Of a stretch of 49,542 nucleotides of DNA, positions 41,085 to 48,894 are shown in pieces. The stretch's first letter is position 1, and each line of letters begins with the position of its first letter. The notes beneath the pieces were generated by a model. That model was not told the DNA's origin, did no database searches, and saw only the letters and a program-made list of their open reading frames with translations. Both the position numbers and the translations under genes were made by a program. The stretch is from 188UL27-1 sp038526275 (lineage in GTDB: Bacteria; Pseudomonadota; Alphaproteobacteria; Rhodobacterales; Rhodobacteraceae): assembly GCA_038526275.1 (NCBI GenBank), contig JBCBGY010000008.1:1-49542 (forward strand). Direction: 5' to 3'.

Positions 41085-42056
41085 TTACCAGCGTAAAACC
41101 ACCGATCCCCAGGCAAGACCCCCTCCAATTGCCTCCATGACGAGAACTTCCCCAGGGGCAAATCGCCCTTCGCTATGCCCCACGGAAAGCGCCAAGGGAA
41201 TCGAAGCGGCCGAAGTATTCCCGTGGTCCTGGACGGTAAGGATCACGCGATCCATCGATACGTTCATCCGTTGGGCGGTCGCTTTGATGATCCGCAGATT
41301 GGCCTGGTGAGGCACGATCCAATCGACGTCCCCGCCGTTGAGCCCACATTTTTCCAGGGCGGTATGTGCGGTTTCGGCCAGCTTTTCGACGGCATGGCGG
41401 AAGACCTCTTTGCCCTGCATCCGCAGATATCCGGTGGTCCGGCGAGAGACCCCGCCATCGACATAAAGAAGATCCCGATAGGCGCCGTTCGAATGCAGAT
41501 CTGTCGCCAGGATTCCCCGGTCAGCAGAGCTGCCGTCGCCTGTTTCGGCTTCCAGGACAAGCGCGCCTGCGCCGTCGCCGAAAAGCACGCAGGTGCTGCG
41601 GTCGGTCATGTCCAGGATACGGCTGAAGGTTTCGGCGCCGATCACCATCACCCGATCAGCCTGGCCGGATACGATCAAAGCATTGGCATTGGCCAGCGCA
41701 AAAACAAAGCCCGCGCACACGGCCTGAACGTCGAAAGCATAGCCATTGGTCATGCCGATGGCGTCTTGCACCATCGTGGCAGCCGACGGGAAGGTTAGGT
41801 CAGCCGTGGATGTCGCCAAGACCAGCGCGTCAATATCAGTGGCCGCGCAACCGGCATTTTCCAGTGCCGCCTTCGCCGCTTTGGTGGCCAGTTGCGAGGT
41901 GGTTTCATCCTCCGCTGCGAAATGTCGGCGTTCTATGCCGGTTCGCGCCTGTATCCAGGCATCACTGGTCTCAACCAAATCCTCGAAGTAACTGTTTGGC
42001 ACCACTCGCGATGGGAGATAGTGGCCCACCCCACGTACAACAGTGCGTCGTGTCAT
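41085..42056 (-). CDS. fabH: 3-oxoacyl-ACP synthase III (FabH)
   Basis: 323 residues. The thiolase-fold active site is complete: Cys in DVQAVCAGFVFALANA, His in DWIVPHQANLRI, Asn in QDHGNTSAASIPLAL. The N-terminus RGVGHYLPSRVVPNSYFED and RTGIERRHFA are typical. FabH condenses acetyl-CoA with malonyl-ACP to begin fatty acid synthesis. Its ATG overlaps the plsX stop by 4 nt, so initiation of fatty acids and of phospholipids is coupled. Confidence 0.96.
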   Translation of the reverse strand: MTRRTVVRGVGHYLPSRVVPNSYFEDLVETSDAWIQARTGIERRHFAAEDETTSQLATKAAKAALENAGCAATDIDALVLATSTADLTFPSAATMVQDAIGMTNGYAFDVQAVCAGFVFALANANALIVSGQADRVMVIGAETFSRILDMTDRSTCVLFGDGAGALVLEAETGDGSSADRGILATDLHSNGAYRDLLYVDGGVSRRTTGYLRMQGKEVFRHAVEKLAETAHTALEKCGLNGGDVDWIVPHQANLRIIKATAQRMNVSMDRVILTVQDHGNTSAASIPLALSVGHSEGRFAPGEVLVMEAIGGGLAWGSVVLRW

Positions 42057-43171
42057 GCAGTCTTACCGCTCTCCGCCCCATGACCTTCCAGGTCCGATGT
42101 CGTTGATTGCGATCTCGTCGCAATTTTGGCGGCTAATGTATCGGAAAACTTCGAGTTGGCCAGTTGAAAAGCCAGTTTGATCGCTGCGGAAACTCCGGTC
42201 GCATCGGCGGAACCGTGAGATTTTACGACAATTCCGTTCAATCCCAGGAACACGCCACCATTCACCCGGCGCGGATCAATGCGGCGCTGTAATCGTTTCA
42301 GAGAGGTGATCGCGAGGATAGACGCGATCCGGGACAAGGGCGAATAGCGAAAGGCTTGCCCGAGAAATTCACTGATCAGTTTCGCGGTGCCTTCGGCGGA
42401 TTTCAGAGCGATATTGCCGCTAAATCCGTCTGTCACGATCACATCAACATCTCCGGATGGAATGTCGCTGCCTTCGACAAAACCGCAGTAACTGAAGTTG
42501 TGATTGGCAGATTCTGCCTCGATCAAGTCCGCTGCAAGTTTCAGTTCCGGACGGCCCTTATGGTCTTCGGTCCCGACATTCAGCAACCCGACCCGTGGGG
42601 TTTCGATGCCAAGCCCGTCCCGCGCGTAGGAGACACCCATCAAAGCGTACTGCAACAGATCTTGTTCGTCGGCGCGAATATCTGCCCCACCGTCAAGCAT
42701 GACGGCATATTCGTGTGGGGATCTGCTGGGCCAGAGGCACGCAATGGCCGGGCGATTAATGCCAGGCAGCTTTCGCAGGCGCACCATCGACAGGGCCATC
42801 AAGGCGCCGGTATTGCCGCAGCTCACCGCAACGGAGGCATCCTTGTCCCGAACGCTTTCGATCGCTGACCACATCGAAGTGCCTTTGCCGTGGCGCATGA
42901 CCTGACTGGGACGCTCTTCCATGGTCACGATGCCAGCAGCATCCCGGATGACACAGCAATCCTGCAACTGGCGTCGCCGCACAAGGTCTTCCAACGTGTC
43001 CCGAGGGCCATGCAGGATAAAGGCAATATCAGGGTTTTTGTCGCGCGAGAGTGCCATACCGTGCACCACGGCAGCAGCACCCTGGTCGCCGCCCATAGCG
43101 TCGACTGAAATAACGATCTTATTGCGCAATGCCTCTGGCAGGGGCGCCTGAGCGGCTGAGGGCTGGGTCAT
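42053..43171 (-). CDS. plsX: PlsX, phosphate acyltransferase
   Basis: 372 residues. PlsX motifs are VISVDAMGGDQGAAAVVHG at the N-terminus, SCGNTGALMALSMVRLRKLPGI, and VIVTDGFSGNIALKSAEGTAKLI. It converts acyl-ACP to acyl-phosphate for the PlsY route to phosphatidic acid. The C-terminal 20 residues are a polar extension. It lies 26 nt after rpmF, the classical rpmF-plsX-fabH order. Confidence 0.96.
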   Translation of the reverse strand: MTQPSAAQAPLPEALRNKIVISVDAMGGDQGAAAVVHGMALSRDKNPDIAFILHGPRDTLEDLVRRRQLQDCCVIRDAAGIVTMEERPSQVMRHGKGTSMWSAIESVRDKDASVAVSCGNTGALMALSMVRLRKLPGINRPAIACLWPSRSPHEYAVMLDGGADIRADEQDLLQYALMGVSYARDGLGIETPRVGLLNVGTEDHKGRPELKLAADLIEAESANHNFSYCGFVEGSDIPSGDVDVIVTDGFSGNIALKSAEGTAKLISEFLGQAFRYSPLSRIASILAITSLKRLQRRIDPRRVNGGVFLGLNGIVVKSHGSADATGVSAAIKLAFQLANSKFSDTLAAKIATRSQSTTSDLEGHGAESGKTA

Positions 43172-43197
43172 CGGCGCTATATGCGTCGCGCCGAAGC

Positions 43198-43404
43198 TTA
43201 AGCCGCGTCCTCGTCCAGATCGATCTCGTCTACCTGCGCGACGACTTCGCGGTCATCATAGTGACCGCAGGCCGCACATACATGGTGCGGGCGCTTAAGT
43301 TCGCCGCAGTTCGAACATTCTGCCGGATTGTCCGCTGTCAACGCATCATGGGCACGGCGCATGTTGCGGCGGGAACGGGTCACTTTATTCTGAGGGACAG
43401 CCAT
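43198..43404 (-). CDS. rpmF: Ribosomal protein bL32
   Basis: 68 residues, standard length. MAVPQNKVTRSRRNMRRAHDAL is the highly conserved N-terminus; the zinc-ribbon part CSNCGELKRPHHVCAACGHY retains all four cysteines. The acidic C-terminus is usual for alphaproteobacteria. About 220 nt separate it from the DUF177 gene upstream. That space contains a CCCGG...CCGGG inverted repeat near 43590-43605 and a T-rich stretch, and probably a separate promoter that I could not place with confidence. Confidence 0.97.
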   Translation of the reverse strand: MAVPQNKVTRSRRNMRRAHDALTADNPAECSNCGELKRPHHVCAACGHYDDREVVAQVDEIDLDEDAA

Positions 43405-43625
43405 GTCTCAACCTCGCTTTGGTCGGGGACCGGGGCCACCCGCAATTTATAGGATTCTCTCGGCGTGCATACGCCGCCGCCACGGACCGATCAAGGGACG
43501 TACGCCAGCGGAGCCGGGACACTAGGGAATTTTCCGAAAAGCACAAGAAAAAAGTTATGTCCAAGGTGGTGCATTGATGCGCCGAGAACCCGGATCATGC
43601 CGGGGTGAGGTCAGTGGCTTTAGGT

Positions 43626-44198
43626 TCACTCGCCCTCCATGCGCTTTTTCAGCTCCGCCAGCCCCGCGAACGGCTTTATGTCCGCATCTTCCAGCGGCGC
43701 AACCCCCGGGGCCGCAAATGTGGAATCGGTCGGAGCCGCATCAGGTGCCCTGGGATAGTCCGGAATGGCGAGCGCGAGCGCTTCGATGAGCAGGTCCAAC
43801 AGGTTCAGACTGTCGGGCAGGGGTTCTTGCCGGTCATCCTCCGGCATTTCCAGTTCGGCTTCGTCAGGTTCAGTGTAATCCGCGAGGTAGAGCCGTTCCA
43901 CCGGGCCGTCGATGCGGGTTGTGACCGGGGCGAGCGTGGCGCTGCAGGGTTGCACAACGGTGGCACCCAACGTCGCCTTGAGATGCCAATCACGCTTGCC
44001 TGACGGCTCAAGCTGACCCGTGAAGCTCGTTTTCCGCAAGTCTGACAACTTTAGGGCATCAATGATGTCCGCGCGTTCGTTCGGCATCAGCTTAAGCTGA
44101 AATGATATGGTCTTTGCGTGGGGAGACTGGGCGAGCGCGATCGTCCGGTCCGCGTGGTCCCCATGTGTCGGATCGGTGCGACTGCTCATTGCTTTCAC
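43626..44198 (-). CDS. YceD/DUF177 family protein
   Basis: 190 residues if started at GTG 44198, which has AAGGA 6 nt upstream; ATG 44189 is three codons later. The family pattern is seen in VQPCSATLAPVTTRIDGPVERLYLADYTEP and EMPEDDRQEPLPDSLNLLDLLIEALALAIPDYPRAP. YceD proteins are encoded next to rpmF and have been linked to 23S rRNA maturation or stability in E. coli and plants. Here it precedes rpmF on the same strand. It is divergent from bamE with 78 nt between. Confidence 0.9.
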   Translation of the reverse strand: MKAMSSRTDPTHGDHADRTIALAQSPHAKTISFQLKLMPNERADIIDALKLSDLRKTSFTGQLEPSGKRDWHLKATLGATVVQPCSATLAPVTTRIDGPVERLYLADYTEPDEAELEMPEDDRQEPLPDSLNLLDLLIEALALAIPDYPRAPDAAPTDSTFAAPGVAPLEDADIKPFAGLAELKKRMEGE

Positions 44199-44276
44199 TT
44201 TCCTTCCTTGAATAGGGGGCGTACCTTGCTGTAAGTGCCGATAGAAGGTGCATTAATGTAGCGCAAGAGGGCAGGT

Positions 44277-44738
44277 ATGGCATTCATCGGTCAGCGGATT
44301 TTTCGATCCGTCTTGCTGATTGGTTGCGCAGCAGCCCTACTGGGATGTTCGGCTCAGTTCCGCAATCACGGATATACGCCAACCGATCAGGATCTGCAGG
44401 ATATTATCGTGGGGGTCGATACCCGCGATTCCGTCGAAGACGTGATTGGCGCGCCAACCTCTTCGGGCGTTCTGCGGGACAACGGCTATTACTATGTGTC
44501 GCAGCGGATTCGGACCTTCGCCTATCAGGCCCCGGAGGTTGTGGATCGTGAAGTGGTGGCGATCACGTTTGAGTCCGATGGGACGGTTCGCAATATCGAA
44601 CGGTTTGGTCTGGAAGATGGCAATGTCGTCGCCTTGTCGCGCCGCGTGACCGACAGCAATGTCGAAGGGGTCAGCTTCCTGCGCCAGCTTTTCGGAAATA
44701 TCGGGCGGTTCAACACCGGGTCCGTCTTCGACCAGTAA
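44277..44738 (+). CDS. bamE: BamE/SmpA-type outer membrane lipoprotein
   Basis: 153 residues. The lipoprotein signal peptide ends with the lipobox LLGC at about residue 21-24. The SmpA/OmlA fold follows: NHGYTPTDQDLQDIIVGVDTRDSVEDVIGAPTSSGVLRDNGYYYVSQ, with the family's G-x-PT pattern, then EVVAITFESDGTVRNIERF. BamE is a subunit of the BAM complex that inserts beta-barrel proteins into the outer membrane. It stands opposite DUF177, an arrangement common in this clade. Confidence 0.93.
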   Translation: MAFIGQRIFRSVLLIGCAAALLGCSAQFRNHGYTPTDQDLQDIIVGVDTRDSVEDVIGAPTSSGVLRDNGYYYVSQRIRTFAYQAPEVVDREVVAITFESDGTVRNIERFGLEDGNVVALSRRVTDSNVEGVSFLRQLFGNIGRFNTGSVFDQ

Positions 44739-44812
44739 GACTTGCAGGATTTAGGCCGGTGGCTCTCCCGCCTCTTCTGTCGGCCTGACGGCCTCCGCCA
44801 GCGTTGGGCCCG

Positions 44813-44831
44813 GCCGCGCGTGCCGCGCGGC
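44813..44831 (+). terminator. Hairpin attached to element copy 3, after bamE
   Basis: GCCGCGCG-TGC-CGCGCGGC is a perfect 8-bp stem with a 3-nt loop, 75 nt after the bamE stop. The conserved element begins at the next base. No T tract. Confidence 0.5.
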
Positions 44832-44865
44832 GCCTCCGGCGGAAGTATTTGGGCCAATAAGAAAG
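44832..44865 (+). repeat. Dispersed intergenic element, copy 3
   Basis: This 34-nt core is identical to copy 2 at 26016-26049. It lies downstream of bamE in the same orientation as that gene, immediately after an unrelated perfect GC-rich hairpin. Confidence 0.85.
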
Positions 44866-45111
44866 TGGGGTTTTGGGTCAGCATCAGATCGAGTTGCCAA
44901 ATCCAGGGAATGTCTGGGATTTGCAGCCGATTCATGTGGGCGTTACTCGGAAGCTCCTATTGGCGCATATTGGGGAAAGAAGGTTGTCTAGGCCTCTTCT
45001 GCCCCAGAATTCACGCGCCCAATTAGAACAGTGAGTGCGCTGGATCGACGATCCGTTCCAAAGAACTTCATCATCATGAAGTGTCGGATCCGCTGGATGG
45101 GCAAGCTGAGT

Positions 45112-45591
45112 TCAGCGGCTGATCCGGCGTTGGGTGCGTTGACCTCGGACCAGGATCGTCCGGACCCGTTCGAGGCGCCGTGACGAGATGAAGTGCCCGA
45201 CGACTACTTCGCGCGAGGCCGGGCGGTTGGCTTGCTGAGGCTCCCACGGGCGCTCGATCCGGAAATCATAGACCAACACGCCGTTTTCGTCGGGGACTTC
45301 ATCGCTGTCGAGAGGTACAAGTTCGCCATCCCAGAACCCTTGGGTCGGTGGCAGGCCCACGGCGGCAATCACCGCGCCTTCGGGCGTTGGGTCAATCCGC
45401 AGTCCGATGACGTCTGCCACCAACCCCCGCCGATCCGATGTGACCAGAGCCGCATCCTCGGGCAAAAGGGTCGTGGGTTGGGATTCGCTTTGACCAAACC
45501 AGTTGAATGGATTGAACCGCGACTCCCGCACGGCTGCGCAGCCGGTGACCAGCATCAGGACGGCCAGTCCGGCCAGCAACGATCGTGACAT
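45112..45591 (-). CDS. Hypothetical lipoprotein
   Basis: 159 residues. The signal peptide MSRSLLAGLAVLMLVTGC ends in lipobox VTGC, so it should be lipidated on Cys18. The mature part begins AAVRESRFNPFNWFGQSES and contains a beta-rich domain (RRGLVADVIGLRIDPTPEGAVIAAVGLPPTQGFWDGEL, VLVYDFRIERP) with a basic C-terminus. I do not recognise a named family. It is divergent from sufE and ends towards the intergenic region after bamE. Confidence 0.75.
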   Translation of the reverse strand: MSRSLLAGLAVLMLVTGCAAVRESRFNPFNWFGQSESQPTTLLPEDAALVTSDRRGLVADVIGLRIDPTPEGAVIAAVGLPPTQGFWDGELVPLDSDEVPDENGVLVYDFRIERPWEPQQANRPASREVVVGHFISSRRLERVRTILVRGQRTQRRISR

Positions 45592-45709
45592 CCCACTTCC
45601 CCATTCTTTTGCAAAAGCCGTAGCCGAAAGGCCCCGCGAAGGAAAGGCTGCCGCGTACTGGACGTCACTTGCCTATGGCAATAGGACCTCATTCAACGGA
45701 GGATCCACA

Positions 45710-46114
45710 ATGGCCAGCGCAGCATTTGAAGATATCGTGGAAACCTTTGAGTTTCTGGACGATTGGGAAGACCGGTACCGCCATGTCATCGAATTGGGCA
45801 AGGCGATGGACCCGCTGGAAGAGGCCTTGCGGGTGCCTGCAACCAAAGTCGATGGCTGCGCCAGTCAGGTCTGGCTGGTGCCTGATGTTGACGGGGATGT
45901 GTTCCGGTTTCGGGGCGAAAGCGATGCGATGATCGTGCGCGGGCTGATTGCCATACTGGTTGCACTTTTTTCCGGACTGCCGTTGGCTGAGGCGCGGCAG
46001 GTGGATGCGCGCAGCGAATTGAGCCGACTGGGGCTCGATGATCATCTATCGTCCCAGCGGTCGAACGGGCTCCGCGCCATGGTGGAGCGGATCGAACGGT
46101 TGGTACGTCAGTAG
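45710..46114 (+). CDS. sufE: SufE family Fe-S cluster assembly protein
   Basis: 134 residues from ATG 45710, behind GGAGG with 8-nt spacing; the longer frame from 45503 overlaps the divergent lipoprotein and is rejected. SufE features are EDIVETFEFLDDWEDRYRHVIELGKAM and the sulphur-accepting Cys in KVDGCASQVWLVP. It takes sulphur from the cysteine desulfurase SufS. The suf operon is not in the window, so this is a stand-alone copy. Its 3' end overlaps the convergent DUF1638 gene by 7 nt. Confidence 0.94.
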   Translation: MASAAFEDIVETFEFLDDWEDRYRHVIELGKAMDPLEEALRVPATKVDGCASQVWLVPDVDGDVFRFRGESDAMIVRGLIAILVALFSGLPLAEARQVDARSELSRLGLDDHLSSQRSNGLRAMVERIERLVRQ

Positions 46115-46758
46115 GCGGGCCGGTTTGCCAACCCGCTGAGCAGCGCGGGCAGATCACCATAGCCGACGAAACGCCGCTCGAAAGGCAGTCCGAGCCTGGT
46201 GGCACAGTCTTGTGCCATGGCGGTCAGGGCGGGGTCATCTGTTTGGGCTTGGTAAACCAGTTTGGTGTAATTGCCGAAATACATGTCCCGCAGGTCCGGA
46301 TACTTATCGAGGCCCAGCGGTCGCCAGACAAATGCGTCAAACTGCCGGACCAGAAAGTCGGTCAGGTAAAAGGCGCTGATCTCGTCGCGGGCAGCAAATC
46401 GGTCGTTGCCTTCGAGGAAGCTGTAGCAATGGGGGCCCGGCACCATTTCGACGCCCAGCTCTTGGCAGCGGCGCGCAAGTTGGCCGCCCGTTCCGCAATC
46501 CGCATAAACCACAAAAATCTGGTCATAAGCGGCGCGGTTCGCCTCCACGGCCTCGGCCACGCGATCCGGGATGTCTTGCGGGCGATTGTGGAGGATCGCC
46601 GGCAGGCATTGCAGATCCAGGTGCGTCCAGCCATTTGCCCGGATCAGATCCAGAAGCTCCCGCGCCAACGCACCGCACGCCAACAACAGAATCCGGCCCT
46701 GGCCAGATGCGGCCAGGCCGGCATGGGTGAGTTCCGGATCGGTCGGGTCCGCTGTCAC
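46108..46758 (-). CDS. DUF1638 protein linked to corrinoid methyltransfer
   Basis: About 216 residues from GTG 46758, which starts 15 nt after the corrinoid gene; a longer frame begins at 46851 inside that gene. Motifs include ILLLACGALARELLDLI, VVYADCGTGGQL, and PGPHCYSFLEGNDRF, with several conserved Cys and His that could bind metal. DUF1638 genes are commonly beside cobalamin-binding proteins and methyltransferases. A role in servicing the corrinoid protein or its methyl donor is inferred from that neighbourhood only. Confidence 0.85.
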   Translation of the reverse strand: MTADPTDPELTHAGLAASGQGRILLLACGALARELLDLIRANGWTHLDLQCLPAILHNRPQDIPDRVAEAVEANRAAYDQIFVVYADCGTGGQLARRCQELGVEMVPGPHCYSFLEGNDRFAARDEISAFYLTDFLVRQFDAFVWRPLGLDKYPDLRDMYFGNYTKLVYQAQTDDPALTAMAQDCATRLGLPFERRFVGYGDLPALLSGLANRPAY

Positions 46759-46772
46759 GGCACCCGCTGGCC

Positions 46773-47480
46773 CTAGCTCGCCACCATCTGATTGTGCTTG
46801 CGCATCATCAGGTCCTTGGCCGTTTCCACCGCCACCGCAGCGTCGCGGCAATAGGCGTCGGCCCCGATAGCCTTGCCGAATTCCTCGTTCAAAGGCGCTC
46901 CGCCGACCAGCACGATGTAATCGTCGCGCAGGCCCTTTTCGACCAAAGTATCAATCACGACTTTCATGTAGGGCATCGTGGTCGTTAAAAGCGCGGACAT
47001 GCCCAGAATATCGGCCTCTTCAGCTTCCAGCGCGCTCAAGTAATCTTCGACCGGGTTGTTGATTCCCAGATCGACGATTTCAAATCCGGCGCCTTCCATC
47101 ATCATGCTGACGAGGTTCTTGCCGATATCGTGGATGTCGCCCTTCACGGTGCCGATCACCATCTTGCCCATGCGTGGCGCGCCGGTTTCCGCCAAGAGCG
47201 GTTTCAGGATGGCCATTCCGGCCTTCATCGCATTTGCCGCCTGCAGCACTTCGGGCACGAACAGGATGCCGTCCCGGAAGTCGTTGCCAACAATCGTCAT
47301 GCCCGCGACAAGCGCTTCGGTCAGAACACGGTATGGTTCCCACCCGCGCTCCAGAAGAATATTGACGCCTTCCACGGTTTCTTCGGCCAAGCCGTCGTAA
47401 AGGTCATCATGCATTTGCAAGACGAGTTCGTCGTCCGGCAATTCGGAAAGGATAATATCGTCTTCGGCGTCGTCAGACAT
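46773..47480 (-). CDS. Corrinoid (B12-binding) methyltransfer protein
   Basis: About 235 residues from ATG 47480; an upstream in-frame start at 47543 adds 21. The N-terminal helical cap (ELVLQMHDDLYDGLAEETVEGVNILLERGWEPYRVLTEALVAGMTIVGNDF) precedes the cobalamin domain with the lower-ligand motif GDIHDIGKNLV and later GMSALLTTTMPYMK and VLVGGAPLNEEFG. Such MttC/MtbC-like proteins carry methyl groups between a substrate methyltransferase and homocysteine or tetrahydrofolate. It is coupled to DUF1638, and a homocysteine methyltransferase lies nearby on the same strand. Confidence 0.92.
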   Translation of the reverse strand: MSDDAEDDIILSELPDDELVLQMHDDLYDGLAEETVEGVNILLERGWEPYRVLTEALVAGMTIVGNDFRDGILFVPEVLQAANAMKAGMAILKPLLAETGAPRMGKMVIGTVKGDIHDIGKNLVSMMMEGAGFEIVDLGINNPVEDYLSALEAEEADILGMSALLTTTMPYMKVVIDTLVEKGLRDDYIVLVGGAPLNEEFGKAIGADAYCRDAAVAVETAKDLMMRKHNQMVAS

Positions 47481-47791
47481 GGAGTAAGTCCCTAATCCCG
47501 GCAGAGTGCCCCGCTGAACCAGCTTTGCGAGCAGATCGGACATAAGACATGGTCAATCGCGACGTTGCCTGTCTTGCTTCCGACCTCACCTCGCCGGAAA
47601 ACCGTTGGCGCTTGGTCTGACGGGCCATTCTAAATGGCTCGGACTTACTTGGGGGTTTGGCTGCATCAGGTCAAACGCTGATTCTTCAAGATGATGATGA
47701 AGCTCGTTCAAGCTGCGGCTTGGTCGCAGTTCCGATGCAGGCCGCGTTAAGAATCCTTTTGTTTGTTCCGCATTTGTTCTAATCCTGATCT
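47481..47791. other. 311-nt divergent intergenic region
   Basis: Between the corrinoid gene (minus) and the radical SAM gene (plus). It holds a GCCATT-CTA-AATGGC hairpin at 47624-47638, a CTTCA...TGAAG hairpin at 47684-47702 and the LexA-type box at 47765-47779. I looked for a cobalamin riboswitch before the corrinoid gene and found no B12-box-like sequence. The first 63 nt could be coding if the upstream start at 47543 is used. Confidence 0.5.
47765..47779 (+). promoter_or_regulatory. Candidate LexA (SOS) box, GTTC-N7-GTTC
   Basis: GTTCCGCATTTGTTC fits exactly the direct-repeat SOS box of alphaproteobacteria. It ends 12 nt before the start codon of the radical SAM gene, where bound LexA would block transcription. 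Confidence 0.65.
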
Positions 47792-48874
47792 ATGGACGAA
47801 CGACACGATATCGACCCGGCGCAACGGCGCGGTCGCGGCGCGGTCAGTAACCGGACCAATCGGTTTGAACGCCACACAAGGGTGCGCAGCCATGACGGTT
47901 GGGATATGGAAGAAGATCTGCCCCCGTTGCGCACCGAAGTGTCAGAGGAACGGCCAAGGTCGGTGATCAGCCGAAACCAGTCGCCGGATCTGTCGTTCGA
48001 TCGTTCGATTAATCCCTATCGCGGCTGCGAGCATGGCTGCATTTACTGTTTTGCCCGTCCGACCCATGCCTTTCTGGGGCTCTCTCCGGGCTTGGATTTT
48101 GAAACGCGGCTGGTTGCGCGGCCCTCCGCACCCGATGTGCTGGCGCGTGAGTTGGGCAAGAAGGGCTACGATGTGCGGCCCATGGCGATTGGCACCAACA
48201 CCGATCCCTATCAGCCGATTGAGCGGCAATATCGGATCATGCGCGGTATTTTGGAGGTTTTGGCCAAGCACCGCCATCCAGTTACCATCGTCACCAAAGG
48301 CACTCTGATCGAACGGGATATCGATATCCTGTCGGAGATGGCGGCAGACGGCCTGGTACGAGTAGGGCTATCGGTTACGACGCTTGACCGGGACCTGTCG
48401 CGACGGATGGAGCCGCGCGTGCCAGACCCGCAACGGCGGCTGCGGGCGATTGAACGGCTGACAACGGCTGGCATACCGGTGCGCATTTGCGTCTCGCCCA
48501 CCGTACCCGGTCTGACGGATCATGAGATGGAGAGCGTTTTGGAAGCGGGCCGGGATGCGGGCGCCCAGGCGGCCAGCTGGATCATGCTGCGCCTGCCGCA
48601 GGAGGTGAGCGGGCTTTGGCAGGAATGGCTGCGCGAGGCGTATCCGAACAGGTTTCGCAAGGTGATGGGTCATGTGCGTGACATGCATGGCGGCAAGGAC
48701 TACGCGTCCGACTGGGGCCGCAGAATGCGCGGCACCGGGCCTTACGCTGTTTTGTTGTCGCACCGGTTTAAGGTGGCGTGCCAACGGTTAGGGTTGGCTG
48801 AGGAGTTGCCGCCATTGCGCACGGACCTGTTTCAGGTGCCAGAACGACCGGGAAGCCAATTATCGTTGTTTTGA
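47792..48874 (+). CDS. PA0069-family radical SAM protein
   Basis: 360 residues. The radical SAM cluster motif is CEHGCIYC (about residue 79-86) preceded by INPYRG and followed by FARPTHAFLGLSPGLDFE. GTNTDPYQPIE and VTIVTKGTLIERDIDIL are typical of the PA0069 group, related to spore photoproduct lyase-like proteins. The N-terminal 70 residues are charged; the C-terminus ends QLSLF, reminiscent of a beta-clamp-binding peptide. Function unknown. A perfect SOS box 12 nt upstream suggests DNA damage induction and a repair role. Confidence 0.9.
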   Translation: MDERHDIDPAQRRGRGAVSNRTNRFERHTRVRSHDGWDMEEDLPPLRTEVSEERPRSVISRNQSPDLSFDRSINPYRGCEHGCIYCFARPTHAFLGLSPGLDFETRLVARPSAPDVLARELGKKGYDVRPMAIGTNTDPYQPIERQYRIMRGILEVLAKHRHPVTIVTKGTLIERDIDILSEMAADGLVRVGLSVTTLDRDLSRRMEPRVPDPQRRLRAIERLTTAGIPVRICVSPTVPGLTDHEMESVLEAGRDAGAQAASWIMLRLPQEVSGLWQEWLREAYPNRFRKVMGHVRDMHGGKDYASDWGRRMRGTGPYAVLLSHRFKVACQRLGLAEELPPLRTDLFQVPERPGSQLSLF

Positions 48875-48894
48875 AGTTCGAACCAGTCGGCGGA

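Larger units (their letters stand above)
44739..45111. other. 373-nt intergenic region without a supported gene
   Basis: It starts with GC-rich structured DNA leading to a hairpin and the dispersed element (44813-44865). A second perfect hairpin ACTTCAT-CATC-ATGAAGT lies at 45065-45082, near the 3' end of the minus-strand lipoprotein gene. A 94-codon open frame crosses the repeat and is not credible. The centre (44870-45060) shows no motif. Confidence 0.5.

Noticed and set aside
44742..45026. 94-codon frame after bamE
   Set aside because: It reads through the dispersed repeat and a hairpin, and has no conserved-looking segment.
47481..47760. Cobalamin riboswitch before the corrinoid gene
   Set aside because: No B12-box-like sequence or the expected conserved blocks on the minus strand.
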